Below are positions 1-6,962 of a stretch of 64,000 nucleotides of DNA, one piece after another. The DNA is from CAJFUR01 sp904420575 (GTDB lineage Bacteria > Actinomycetota > Coriobacteriia > Coriobacteriales > Eggerthellaceae): the NCBI GenBank assembly GCA_965119745.1, contig OZ221973.1, positions 2,542,001 through 2,606,000 on the forward strand, in the 5' to 3' direction. Each line of letters opens with the position of its first letter. Positions within the stretch are counted from its first letter, which is position 1. Made by a program: the position numbers and the translations under genes. Below the pieces are notes generated by a model, which was not told the DNA's origin, ran no database searches, and saw only the letters and a list, made by a program, of their open reading frames with translations.

Positions 1-258
1 GCGCCCCTCGCCCGAGCGTACCACCTGGTAGGTCTGCAGCTTGGCGGCCGTTCCCGTGAGTATCTCGGTGAACTCCACGCCGAACCTGCGCGCCATGTGG
101 TAGATGGCGGAAATGGGCACGTCCTCGCCCGTTTCCTCCCAGCGCTCGTACGTTTCCAGCGGCACTTCCAGCTCGGCCGCCATCTCCTCGCGCGTGACGT
201 CGCACGACTCGCGCAGGCCTTTGAGCCGCAGCCCTATCTCGGCCAGTTCCTCAACCAT
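1..258 (-). CDS. XRE-family HTH regulator (XRE-cupin type), C-terminus outside window
   Basis: The visible 86 residues begin MVEELAEIGLRLKGLRES and form a helix-turn-helix of the XRE type, followed by FTEILTGTAAKLQTYQVV. That junction matches the one in the XRE-cupin protein at 6115-6699 (IELLTGETPHLKGYSLTR), so a C-terminal cupin sensor domain is expected beyond the left edge. The ATG at 258 has a purine-rich GAGGAAGGAAG ribosome site. It lies 112 bases downstream of korC on the same strand and probably starts the next regulator-led operon. Ligand and targets are unknown; a small acid or its CoA ester is a guess from the neighbouring acyl-CoA and 2-oxoacid genes. Confidence 0.8.
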   Translation of the reverse strand, partial: MVEELAEIGLRLKGLRESCDVTREEMAAELEVPLETYERWEETGEDVPISAIYHMARRFGVEFTEILTGTAAKLQTYQVVRSGEGR

Positions 259-285
259 CTGCTTCCTTCCTCGTTGAACGCCCCG

Positions 286-365
286 CCACCCGAGACCCTT
301 TCCCTAAAGGGACTAGCTTCGCGTCGCGGCTCCGCGCCTGCGGCGCTCCGCTCAGGATGGCAAAA
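286..365. repeat. Dispersed intergenic repeat with hairpins
   Basis: The gap between korC and the XRE gene holds a small hairpin (TCCCTAAAGGGA, about 301-312) and then a GC-rich block which, read on the minus strand, contains CATCCTGAGCGGAGCG. Such CCTGAGCG-rich blocks belong to a class of short intergenic repeats common in bacteria. A related, longer copy occurs at 53354-53462. No coding potential is credible. Confidence 0.5.
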
Positions 366-370
366 GGCGG

Positions 371-907
371 TTACGCCTCGATGCCTATCTGCAGCGCCTG
401 CTTGTTCTTCTCCACCATGGCGGCCTTGCGGGCGGGGACGCACTTCCCGATGGCGGCGTCCAGCGTCGCGCGGTCGCAGAAGCCCGTCTCGGCGAACAGC
501 TTGCCCACCAGGATGACGTTCGCCAGGCCCTTGAGGCCGTGCTCTTCGGCCATGGCGGTGGCCGGCAGCGAGACCACGCGCACGCCTTCGATGGCAGGCA
601 CGTCCGGCACCATGGTGGCGTCGGCCACCACCACGCCGCCCGGCACGACGGCGTCCCGGAACTTCTCGAGCGAGGGCTGGTTCATGACCACCAGCATGTT
701 CGGCTCCACCACCAGCGGCGACCCGACGGGATCGTCGGACAGCGTCACGGAGCAGTTGGCCGTGCCGCCGCGCATTTCCGGGCCGTACGAGGGAAGCCAC
801 GAGACCTCGCGGCCCTCGATGAGGCCGGCATAGGCGATCACCTTGCCGGCGAACAGGATGCCTTGCCCGCCGAAGCCGGCGAGCACGATGCGGGCGTCGG
901 GCCTCAT
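371..907 (-). CDS. korC: 2-oxoacid:ferredoxin oxidoreductase, gamma subunit
   Basis: The 178-residue protein begins MRPDARIVLAGFGGQGILFAGK, the GxGGQG nucleotide/CoA-domain start of gamma subunits of the 2-oxoacid:ferredoxin oxidoreductase family, and continues with SYGPEMRGGTANC, also typical. With alpha, beta and the ferredoxin-like delta subunit it would oxidatively decarboxylate a 2-oxoacid to an acyl-CoA while reducing ferredoxin in the cytoplasm. Its ATG overlaps the korB stop (ATGA), indicating translational coupling. Gene order is delta-alpha-beta-gamma. The sequence does not settle the substrate (2-oxoglutarate versus branched-chain 2-oxoacids); the adjacent acyl-CoA synthetase fits either. 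Confidence 0.9.
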   Translation of the reverse strand: MRPDARIVLAGFGGQGILFAGKVIAYAGLIEGREVSWLPSYGPEMRGGTANCSVTLSDDPVGSPLVVEPNMLVVMNQPSLEKFRDAVVPGGVVVADATMVPDVPAIEGVRVVSLPATAMAEEHGLKGLANVILVGKLFAETGFCDRATLDAAIGKCVPARKAAMVEKNKQALQIGIEA

Positions 908-1749
908 CGTGCACCTCCTTCGGTCGCAGGCGCAGGGTTCGCGATCGGGCAGTCGGCCGCGCGCGACGCGGCCGCTTCGGCGGCGTTCGCGAAGCCGTCG
1001 GCCACCACGTCCTTGTACACGCCCAACGGATAGTAGGGCAGCATGTTCTCGCGCATCCACGCGAACGAGTCCTGCGGAGTGAGGCCCCAGTTGGTCGGGC
1101 AGGTGGCCACCACTTCCACCAGCGTGTAGCCGATGCCGTCCACCTGGTACTGGAAGGCCTTCTTGATGGCCTTCTTCGCCTTCCGCACGTTCTTGGGGCT
1201 GTCCACCGTGACGCGCTCGAGGTACGCCACGCCGTCGAGCGAGCTCAAAAGCTCGCACACGCGAATGGGGTAGCCCGCCGTGGACACGTCGCGCCCGTAG
1301 GGGCTCGTCTGCGTGACCTGGTTCGGCAGGCTGGTGGGCGCCATCTGGCCGCCCGTCATGCCGTAGATGGCGTTGTTGATGAAGATGACGGTGATGTGCT
1401 CGCCGCGCGTGGCCGCATGGATGGTCTCGGCCATGCCGATGGAGGCCAGGTCGCCGTCGCCCTGGTAGGCGAACACCACGCCGTCCGGCAACGCGCGCTT
1501 CACGGCGGTGGCGACCGCCGGCGCGCGGCCGTGCGCGGCCTCTATCATGTCGCACCCGAAGAAGTCGTAGGCCATGACCGAGCAGCCCACGGGCGCGATG
1601 CCCACGGTCTCGCCCTCCACGCCCAGCTCGTCGATGGCTTCCGCCACCAGCCGGTTCACGATGCCGTGCGAGCAGCCGGGGCAGTAGTTCGTCACGACCG
1701 GCAGAAGCGCGTGCGGCCGCTCGAACACGACGGTGCTCTCCTTCGCCAT
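904..1749 (-). CDS. korB: 2-oxoacid:ferredoxin oxidoreductase, beta (TPP) subunit
   Basis: The 281-residue beta subunit carries the thiamine-diphosphate-binding signature: NYCPGCSHG near the N-terminus, YQGDGDLASIGMAE, then NNAIYGMTGGQMAPTSL. This is the GDG...NN motif that binds Mg-TPP. I place the start at the ATG (MAKESTVVF) at 1749, two bases beyond the korA stop and preceded by GGCGGGTGAG; a GTG at 1758 adding three residues is possible. The 3' end overlaps korC by four bases. It is one of four tightly packed genes of a single enzyme. Confidence 0.92.
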   Translation of the reverse strand: MAKESTVVFERPHALLPVVTNYCPGCSHGIVNRLVAEAIDELGVEGETVGIAPVGCSVMAYDFFGCDMIEAAHGRAPAVATAVKRALPDGVVFAYQGDGDLASIGMAETIHAATRGEHITVIFINNAIYGMTGGQMAPTSLPNQVTQTSPYGRDVSTAGYPIRVCELLSSLDGVAYLERVTVDSPKNVRKAKKAIKKAFQYQVDGIGYTLVEVVATCPTNWGLTPQDSFAWMRENMLPYYPLGVYKDVVADGFANAAEAAASRAADCPIANPAPATEGGAR

Positions 1750-1750
1750 G

Positions 1751-2815
1751 CTACTCACCCGCCTTTCCGTTGATCTCCCGAATCTTCGCCAGCACCTCGG
1801 CGGGCGTGGGGATGACGCCGCCCGTGCGGCCGTAGAACTCCACCGGCGCGCGGCCGGCCAGGACCAGGCGCACGTCGTCGACCATCTGGCCCATGTTCAT
1901 CTCCACCGTGAGATACGCCTTGGCAGTGCCCACCGTGGCCTCGAGGGCGCGCGTGGGGAACGGCCACAGCGTGATGGGGCGGACAAGCCCCGCGCGGATG
2001 CCTGCCTCGCGGGCGGACACGACCGCGCTGCGGGCGACGCGCGCAGAGGCGCCGAACGCCACCACCACCACGTCGGCGTCCTCGGTCAAAAACGTCTCGG
2101 CGCGCTGCTCGTCGCGCTTGATGTCCTCGTAGCGCGCGAACCGCTCTACGTTGAGGCGCTCCAGGTCGTCGGCCGTCAGGTACAGCGAGTTCACCACGTT
2201 GTGCGCGCGCTGGTTCTTGTGCCCGCACGTGGCCCAGGGCTTGTCCGGCAGCGCGTTCTTCGGTTCGGGCAGCACCACCGGCTCCATCATCTGGCCCAGC
2301 ATGCCGTCGGCCAGGATCATGACGGGCACGCGGTAGCGGTCGGCCGTGTCGAAGGCGTCGTAGACGTAGTCGGACATCTCCTGCACGGTGGACGGGGCGT
2401 AGACGATGATCTGGAAGTCGCCATGCCCGAGCGCGCGCGTGGCCTGCCAGTAGTCGGCCTGCGAGGGCTGGATGCCGCCGAGGCCCGGGCCGCCGCGCTG
2501 GACGTTGATGATGACGCCCGGCAGGTCGGCGCCCGCCATGTAGGAGATGCCCTCGCCCTTGAGCGAGATGCCCGGCGACGACGACGACGTCATGACGCGC
2601 GCGCCGGCGGCCGCCGCGCCGTACACCATGTTGATGGCCGCGATCTCGCTTTCGGCCTGCAGGTACACGCCGCCTTCCTGAGGCATGCGCTTGGACATGT
2701 AGGCCGCAAGCTCGGTCTGCGGCGTGATGGGATACCCGAAGAAGAACCGGCATCCCGCGCGCAGGGCGCTCTCCGCCAGGACCTCGTTGCCCTTCATGAG
2801 CACTTTCTCTGCCAT
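1751..2815 (-). CDS. korA: 2-oxoacid:ferredoxin oxidoreductase, alpha subunit
   Basis: The 354-residue protein starts MAEKVLMKGNEVLAESALRAGC and soon shows FFGYPITPQTELAAYM, the pyrimidine-binding domain start of 2-oxoacid oxidoreductase alpha subunits. Later SSSSPGISLKGEGISYMAGADLP and GGPGLGGIQPSQADYWQA are strongly typical. It pairs with korB to complete the TPP site. The start at 2815 lies five bases past the korD stop. The operon order D-A-B-C matches archaeal and clostridial Kor/Vor enzymes with a separate small ferredoxin subunit. Confidence 0.92.
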   Translation of the reverse strand: MAEKVLMKGNEVLAESALRAGCRFFFGYPITPQTELAAYMSKRMPQEGGVYLQAESEIAAINMVYGAAAAGARVMTSSSSPGISLKGEGISYMAGADLPGVIINVQRGGPGLGGIQPSQADYWQATRALGHGDFQIIVYAPSTVQEMSDYVYDAFDTADRYRVPVMILADGMLGQMMEPVVLPEPKNALPDKPWATCGHKNQRAHNVVNSLYLTADDLERLNVERFARYEDIKRDEQRAETFLTEDADVVVVAFGASARVARSAVVSAREAGIRAGLVRPITLWPFPTRALEATVGTAKAYLTVEMNMGQMVDDVRLVLAGRAPVEFYGRTGGVIPTPAEVLAKIREINGKAGE

Positions 2816-2820
2816 GCGGC

Positions 2821-3027
2821 TCACCTCTCCACCGTGATCGCCACGTCGGGGCACATGAGCGCGCACGACGTGCATCCTGTGCACCGGTCTTCGTCGACGC
2901 AGTGCGCCGGATGGTAGCCCTTGGGCGTCATCCGCGCATGGTCGAGCTCGATGATGTGGACCGGACAGGCATCGACGCACAGGCCGCAGCCTTTGCAGAA
3001 GCCCTCGTCCACCATTATTCTAGCCAT
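2821..3027 (-). CDS. korD: 2-oxoacid:ferredoxin oxidoreductase, delta (2x[4Fe-4S]) subunit
   Basis: A 68-residue ferredoxin-like protein with two complete cluster motifs, CKGCGLCVDACP and CTGCTSCALMCP. Eight cysteines are arranged for two [4Fe-4S] clusters. As the delta subunit it carries electrons from the TPP active site of KorAB towards ferredoxin. Length and position as first gene of korDABC are usual. The gap of about 115 bases to the upstream ATPase gene has no obvious terminator, so all may be one transcript. Confidence 0.92.
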   Translation of the reverse strand: MARIMVDEGFCKGCGLCVDACPVHIIELDHARMTPKGYHPAHCVDEDRCTGCTSCALMCPDVAITVER

Positions 3028-3141
3028 GTCGCACCTTTCTCGTCTCGCCGCACGGGGCGGCTTGCCTGGGCGTCGCGCGCGCATCCGCCGCGCCTGCTCC
3101 CGCAGGCCGCGTCCCGCCTTCGACAGGATACGTCCCCGCAC

Positions 3142-4134
3142 TCACGTTTCCCAAGGGGCCCGTACGTATCGTTGCACAGAATAGACGCGCCGCCCACCCA
3201 TAAAGGAGGGAACGCCCCCATTTTCCCGCCGGACGAGCGCTTCCGGCACCGTCGTGCACGCCAGCGGCAGGCCCAGAAGGCGCGCCGCCTCGTCGCCGAA
3301 CGCGAGCGCGACCCGCACGTCGTCCCAGCCGGTCTCGCCCATCACGTGCGAGTTGTTGACCACGGCCGTGGCTTGCAGGTGTGCCGCCTCCAGGATGGGC
3401 GGGAGCGCGGCGGCGGCGGAGACCGGCGTCTGGGTGAGGTTGCGGAAGCGGTTCACCACGTACAGCAGCGCATAGGGACCCGCTACGACGTCGGCGGCGA
3501 AGCGGCCGAGCGCCGTCGCGCCCGCGTCGTCGCCTCCCGCGTCCACGATGACCACGGCCGGCGGGACACCCGCGGCCTCGTCGGACGTGGGCCCGACCGC
3601 ATCTGCCGTCGGGCCGCCTGCGAAACCGCCCGGCGTGCGTGCATCCGCAGCCGGCCCCGCCTCGCCGCCGCACGCGGCCTGGCGGGCCGCCGCGTAGGCT
3701 TCCTCGATGGCGGGCGCGATGGCGCCGGTCAGGCTGGGCACGTCCAGGTTCGAGCCCTTGCCGGCGAACACGGGCGCGATCAGGCGCACGCCTTGCGCCG
3801 CGAGCGCGTCGGCATGGTCGCTCGAGCGGAAGTAGGGGTTCACCACGTCCAGGTCCACCAGCGTGACCTGCGCGCCGCGGGCAGCGGCGTCGTAGGCCAG
3901 GTTGAGCGACAGGTTGGTCTTGCCCACCCCGTAGTGACCCGTCACCACGGTGACGGGAGCCAGCGCGAACGGCGGGCGCGCCAAGGCCCCGGCGTCCGGG
4001 GCGGCGCGGCCCTCGCAGGCCTCCCGGTCCTTCCGGCGCACGCCAAGATCGCCGGATCCGGCGGCGACGCGACGGGGCATGCCCTCCCAGGCCTCCCTGC
4101 CGCTCTCCCCCGCACTCTCTTCGGCCACCGTCAC
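3142..4134 (-). CDS. P-loop ATPase/GTPase of the MinD/Mrp-like class, kor-associated
   Basis: 330 residues from a GTG start that overlaps the synthetase stop (GTGA). After an Ala/Arg-rich N-terminal 60 residues comes VVTGHYGVGKT (Walker A, about 66-73), then VTLVDLDVVNPYFRS, which resembles the switch/Walker B region of MinD/CobQ-like ATPases, then VVIVDAGGDD. I know of similar ATPases beside 2-oxoacid oxidoreductase genes in anaerobes, but none with an established role; cluster or cofactor insertion is speculation. It sits between the acyl-CoA synthetase and korDABC and is translationally coupled to the former. A poorly conserved Ala/Gly/Pro stretch interrupts it around residues 150-190. Confidence 0.75.
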   Translation of the reverse strand: MTVAEESAGESGREAWEGMPRRVAAGSGDLGVRRKDREACEGRAAPDAGALARPPFALAPVTVVTGHYGVGKTNLSLNLAYDAAARGAQVTLVDLDVVNPYFRSSDHADALAAQGVRLIAPVFAGKGSNLDVPSLTGAIAPAIEEAYAAARQAACGGEAGPAADARTPGGFAGGPTADAVGPTSDEAAGVPPAVVIVDAGGDDAGATALGRFAADVVAGPYALLYVVNRFRNLTQTPVSAAAALPPILEAAHLQATAVVNNSHVMGETGWDDVRVALAFGDEAARLLGLPLACTTVPEALVRRENGGVPSFMGGRRVYSVQRYVRAPWET

Positions 4135-5912
4135 ACCAGCCCCTCGGGAGTTTGGGGCGCGTCGTCGGCCTGGCGGATGGCCACGCGGCGGATCTTGCCG
4201 TTCACGGTCTTGGGCAGCTCGTCCACGTAGTCGACGATGCGCGGGTACTTGTAGGGCGCGGTCTGTCGCTTCACCCACGTCTGCAGCTCGCGCGTCAGTT
4301 CGTCGCTCCCTGCGAAGCCCGGCGCCAGCACCACGGTGGCCTTCACGGCCGCGCCGCGCACGGGGTCGGGCACGCCGGTGACCGCGCACTCGCGCACCGC
4401 CTCGTGCTCCAGAAGCACGCTTTCGATCTCGAAGGGCCCTATGCGGTAGCCGCTCGACTTGATGACGTCGTCGTTTCTGCCCACGTACCAGAAGTAGCCG
4501 TCCTCGTCGCACCAGGCCGTGTCGCCCGTGTGGTACCAGCCGTCGTGGATGGCCTCGGCGGTCTTTTCCGCGTCCCGGTAGTACTCCATCATGATGCCGG
4601 CCGGGCGCGGATCCATGCGGATGCAGATCTCGCCCGTCTCGCCGGTGTTGCAGCGGCCGCCGTCGTCGCGCTGTATCTCCACGTCGTACAGGGGCACGGG
4701 CTTGCCCATGGAGCCGGAGCGCGGCGTGGACCCCACCAGGTTCGCCACCGTGAGCGGCGTCTCGGTCTGCCCAAAGCCCTCGTAGATGGTCAGCCCCGTG
4801 TGCTCCTTCCAGAAGTCGAACAAATCGGGGTTGAGCGCCTCGCCCGCCGTGGTGGAGTACTCCAGCGACGAGAGGTCGAAGGCGTCCACGTCCTCCTGCA
4901 TCATGAGGCGGTACATCGTCGGGGGGCAGCACAGCGTCGTGATGCGGTAGTGCCCGATGAGCGAAAGTATCTCCGATGGGCGGAAGCGGTCGAAGTCGTA
5001 CGTGAACACGCACGCCTCCATGAGCCACTGGCCGTAGTACTTGCCCCACACGGCCTTGCCCCAGCCCGTGTCGGCGATGGTGAAGTGGATGCCGTCGGGG
5101 CGCACGTCGTGCCAGTGCTTGGCCGTGACCAGGTGCGCGAGCGCATAGGCGGAATCGTGCAGCACCATCTTCGGATTGCCGGACGTGCCGCTGGAGAAGT
5201 ACATGAGCATGGGTTCGGCGGCCGCCGTCTCGCGCCGCGCGAAATCGGCCGAGGCCGCGCGCACGCCTGCATTGAAGTCCTTCCACCCCGCGCGCTCGCC
5301 CGGGGCGGCGCACACGCCGTCCGGCCCCGAAAGCGCCGCGCCCACCGGGCCCGCGTCCGCGGCCACGGCCAGCGCCCCGTTCCCGTCGCGCGGCGTGAGG
5401 CCGCCGCCCGCGCCGTTGACCAGGATCTTCGCCTGCACCGTGGGGCAGCTTGCGGCCACGTTGTCCACCACGTCGGCTATGTCGCCGCAGGACGTGGCGA
5501 TGACGGCCTTGATGCCGGCACCCTGCAGGCGGTATTCCAGGTCGTGCTCCTTGAGCATGAACGTGGCCGGTACCATGACGGCGCCCAGCTTGGCCAGGGC
5601 CGTCGCCACGAACCAGAACTGGTAGTGGCGTCGCAGGATGACCATCACGAAGTCGCCGCGGCCGATGCCGCACGACGCCAGGAAGTTCGCGGTCCTGTCC
5701 GACCACTCCTTCATGTCGCCGAAGGTGAACACGTGCTCCTCGCCCTCGGGGTTGCACCACACCATGGCGCGGCGGTCGGGATCGTTCTCGGCGATGTCGT
5801 CCACCACGTCGTAGCCGAAGTTGAAGTCGGGAGGGCATTCCACGGAAAACGTCTCGAGCAGCCCTTGGTCGTCATAGGTTTCGCGCACGTAGCGCTGATG
5901 GATGTTCCTCAT
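4131..5912 (-). CDS. AMP-forming acyl-CoA synthetase (medium-chain type)
   Basis: The 593-residue enzyme has the ANL-superfamily motifs in order: MYFSSGTSGNPKM (about 237-249, phosphate loop), YEGFGQTET, YHTGDTAW, the hinge VGRNDDVIKSSGYRIGPFE and, near the C-terminus, PKTVNGKIRR with the catalytic lysine. It would activate a carboxylic acid to its CoA thioester through an acyl-adenylate. Similarity in layout is to the medium-chain/benzoate-type synthetases. Residues about 165-215 are a low-complexity Gly/Ala/Pro insertion between beta-strands that I do not expect in the family. The start at 5912 has CAAGGAGC upstream. Substrate unknown; next to korDABC it may interconvert the enzyme's acyl-CoA product and free acid. 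Confidence 0.88.
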   Translation of the reverse strand: MRNIHQRYVRETYDDQGLLETFSVECPPDFNFGYDVVDDIAENDPDRRAMVWCNPEGEEHVFTFGDMKEWSDRTANFLASCGIGRGDFVMVILRRHYQFWFVATALAKLGAVMVPATFMLKEHDLEYRLQGAGIKAVIATSCGDIADVVDNVAASCPTVQAKILVNGAGGGLTPRDGNGALAVAADAGPVGAALSGPDGVCAAPGERAGWKDFNAGVRAASADFARRETAAAEPMLMYFSSGTSGNPKMVLHDSAYALAHLVTAKHWHDVRPDGIHFTIADTGWGKAVWGKYYGQWLMEACVFTYDFDRFRPSEILSLIGHYRITTLCCPPTMYRLMMQEDVDAFDLSSLEYSTTAGEALNPDLFDFWKEHTGLTIYEGFGQTETPLTVANLVGSTPRSGSMGKPVPLYDVEIQRDDGGRCNTGETGEICIRMDPRPAGIMMEYYRDAEKTAEAIHDGWYHTGDTAWCDEDGYFWYVGRNDDVIKSSGYRIGPFEIESVLLEHEAVRECAVTGVPDPVRGAAVKATVVLAPGFAGSDELTRELQTWVKRQTAPYKYPRIVDYVDELPKTVNGKIRRVAIRQADDAPQTPEGLV

Positions 5913-6114
5913 GCTGAAAGCTCCTTGTGACAACGGCGCGCCACGCGCGCACCGCACGACGGACGGATGGTCGGAGGGGACGCCGAAGGCCGACGTTCGC
6001 CTTCTGCAGAAGGTGCGGCGCTCGGGGTCCCGTCAGGCGCGGCCGGCCTTCGCGCCCGCAACGCCGGCAAGCGTGCAGGCACGCCTTTCGGCGGAGGCGC
6101 GAAGCCGGCAGCGC

Positions 6115-6699
6115 CTAGATAATGCCCTCTTCGTGCGGCTTCATGACCACGGCAAGGAACACGCACGGCTCGCCGCCTGTGGCGATCATGCCGTGCCCGC
6201 GGCCCGAATCGTACATGAGCAGGTCGCCGGCTTCCAACTCCTCCACGTGGTCCTCGTAGGCGAAGCGCATGCGGCCCGAGATGATGTAGTCGAGCTCCTG
6301 GCCCTTGTGGTACGACAGGTGGATGGGCACGTCCTGCTCTTCTTCCAGGTACGGCGCCGTGACCAGGAACGGTTCGGCCAGCTTGTGCTGGAAGTGGGGC
6401 GCCTTGTGCAGGTACTCGAACCCGGCGCGGCGCTTGATGGACAGCCCGTCGGCGGCACGCGTGAGCGAATAGCCCTTCAGGTGCGGCGTCTCGCCCGTCA
6501 GAAGCTCGATGACGTCGACGCCCAGCCGCTCGGCGCATTTGTACAGGAAGGTGAACGACAGGTCCTGCTCGCCGGACTCCTGGGCGGCGTATTCCGCCAG
6601 CGTCCGGCCGGTGGCGTCGGCCATTTCCTGCATGGTGAGGTCGAGGTCCTCCCGCAACGCGCGAATGCGCCCGGCCACCTCTTCGATGTTCGGCTCCAT
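6115..6699 (-). CDS. XRE-cupin transcriptional regulator
   Basis: 194 residues: an N-terminal XRE helix-turn-helix (about 1-65, VAGRIRALREDLDLTMQEMADATG) followed by a cupin_2 barrel (about 110-190) with HLSYHKGQELDYIISGRMRF and LEAGDLLMYDSGRGHGM. This two-domain layout is a known class of repressors/activators sensing small acids. The ATG at 6699 is preceded by GAAAGGAGGTC. A TATACAAT element lies about 75 bases upstream. It heads the synthetase-ATPase-korDABC group and probably regulates it. The truncated gene at 1-258 is a paralogue. Confidence 0.85.
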   Translation of the reverse strand: MEPNIEEVAGRIRALREDLDLTMQEMADATGRTLAEYAAQESGEQDLSFTFLYKCAERLGVDVIELLTGETPHLKGYSLTRAADGLSIKRRAGFEYLHKAPHFQHKLAEPFLVTAPYLEEEQDVPIHLSYHKGQELDYIISGRMRFAYEDHVEELEAGDLLMYDSGRGHGMIATGGEPCVFLAVVMKPHEEGII

Positions 6700-6776
6700 A
6701 GCAGCAAGACCTCCTTTCGGTGCAAGCAACGCCGCCGTCATGCCGACGGCGACGCCTCGGGTGAAAAAGTTTTCCT

Positions 6777-6782
6777 ATTGTA
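6777..6782 (-). promoter_or_regulatory. Probable -10 element for the XRE-cupin/kor operon
   Basis: Minus strand reads GCTATACAATAGG; TACAAT (or the overlapping TATACA) lies about 78 bases upstream of the XRE-cupin start. No clear TTGACA-like -35 is visible 16-18 bases upstream. Confidence 0.4.
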
Positions 6783-6888
6783 TAGCAACTTGGTCGGGTT
6801 CGCGCGCCGTGAAACAGTTCGGAAACGAAAACTCCGCAGGCGGCGCAAGCGAACGCCCCAATGCAAGCCGGACGGCGGCTTTGATAAA

Positions 6889-6916
6889 GGAAAAGCCCGC
6901 ACGTGCAGGCTTTTCC
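6889..6916 (-). terminator. Intrinsic terminator of the flavoprotein reductase gene
   Basis: A 28-base near-perfect hairpin (GGAAAAGCC paired with GGCTTTTCC, one internal mismatch) lies 47 bases past the stop of the reductase gene. On the minus strand it is followed by TTTATC. Confidence 0.7.
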
Positions 6917-6962
6917 GAATCTTCGATTCCCCAAGTTCGCCAAATGTAGCTGAAACGCCTTT

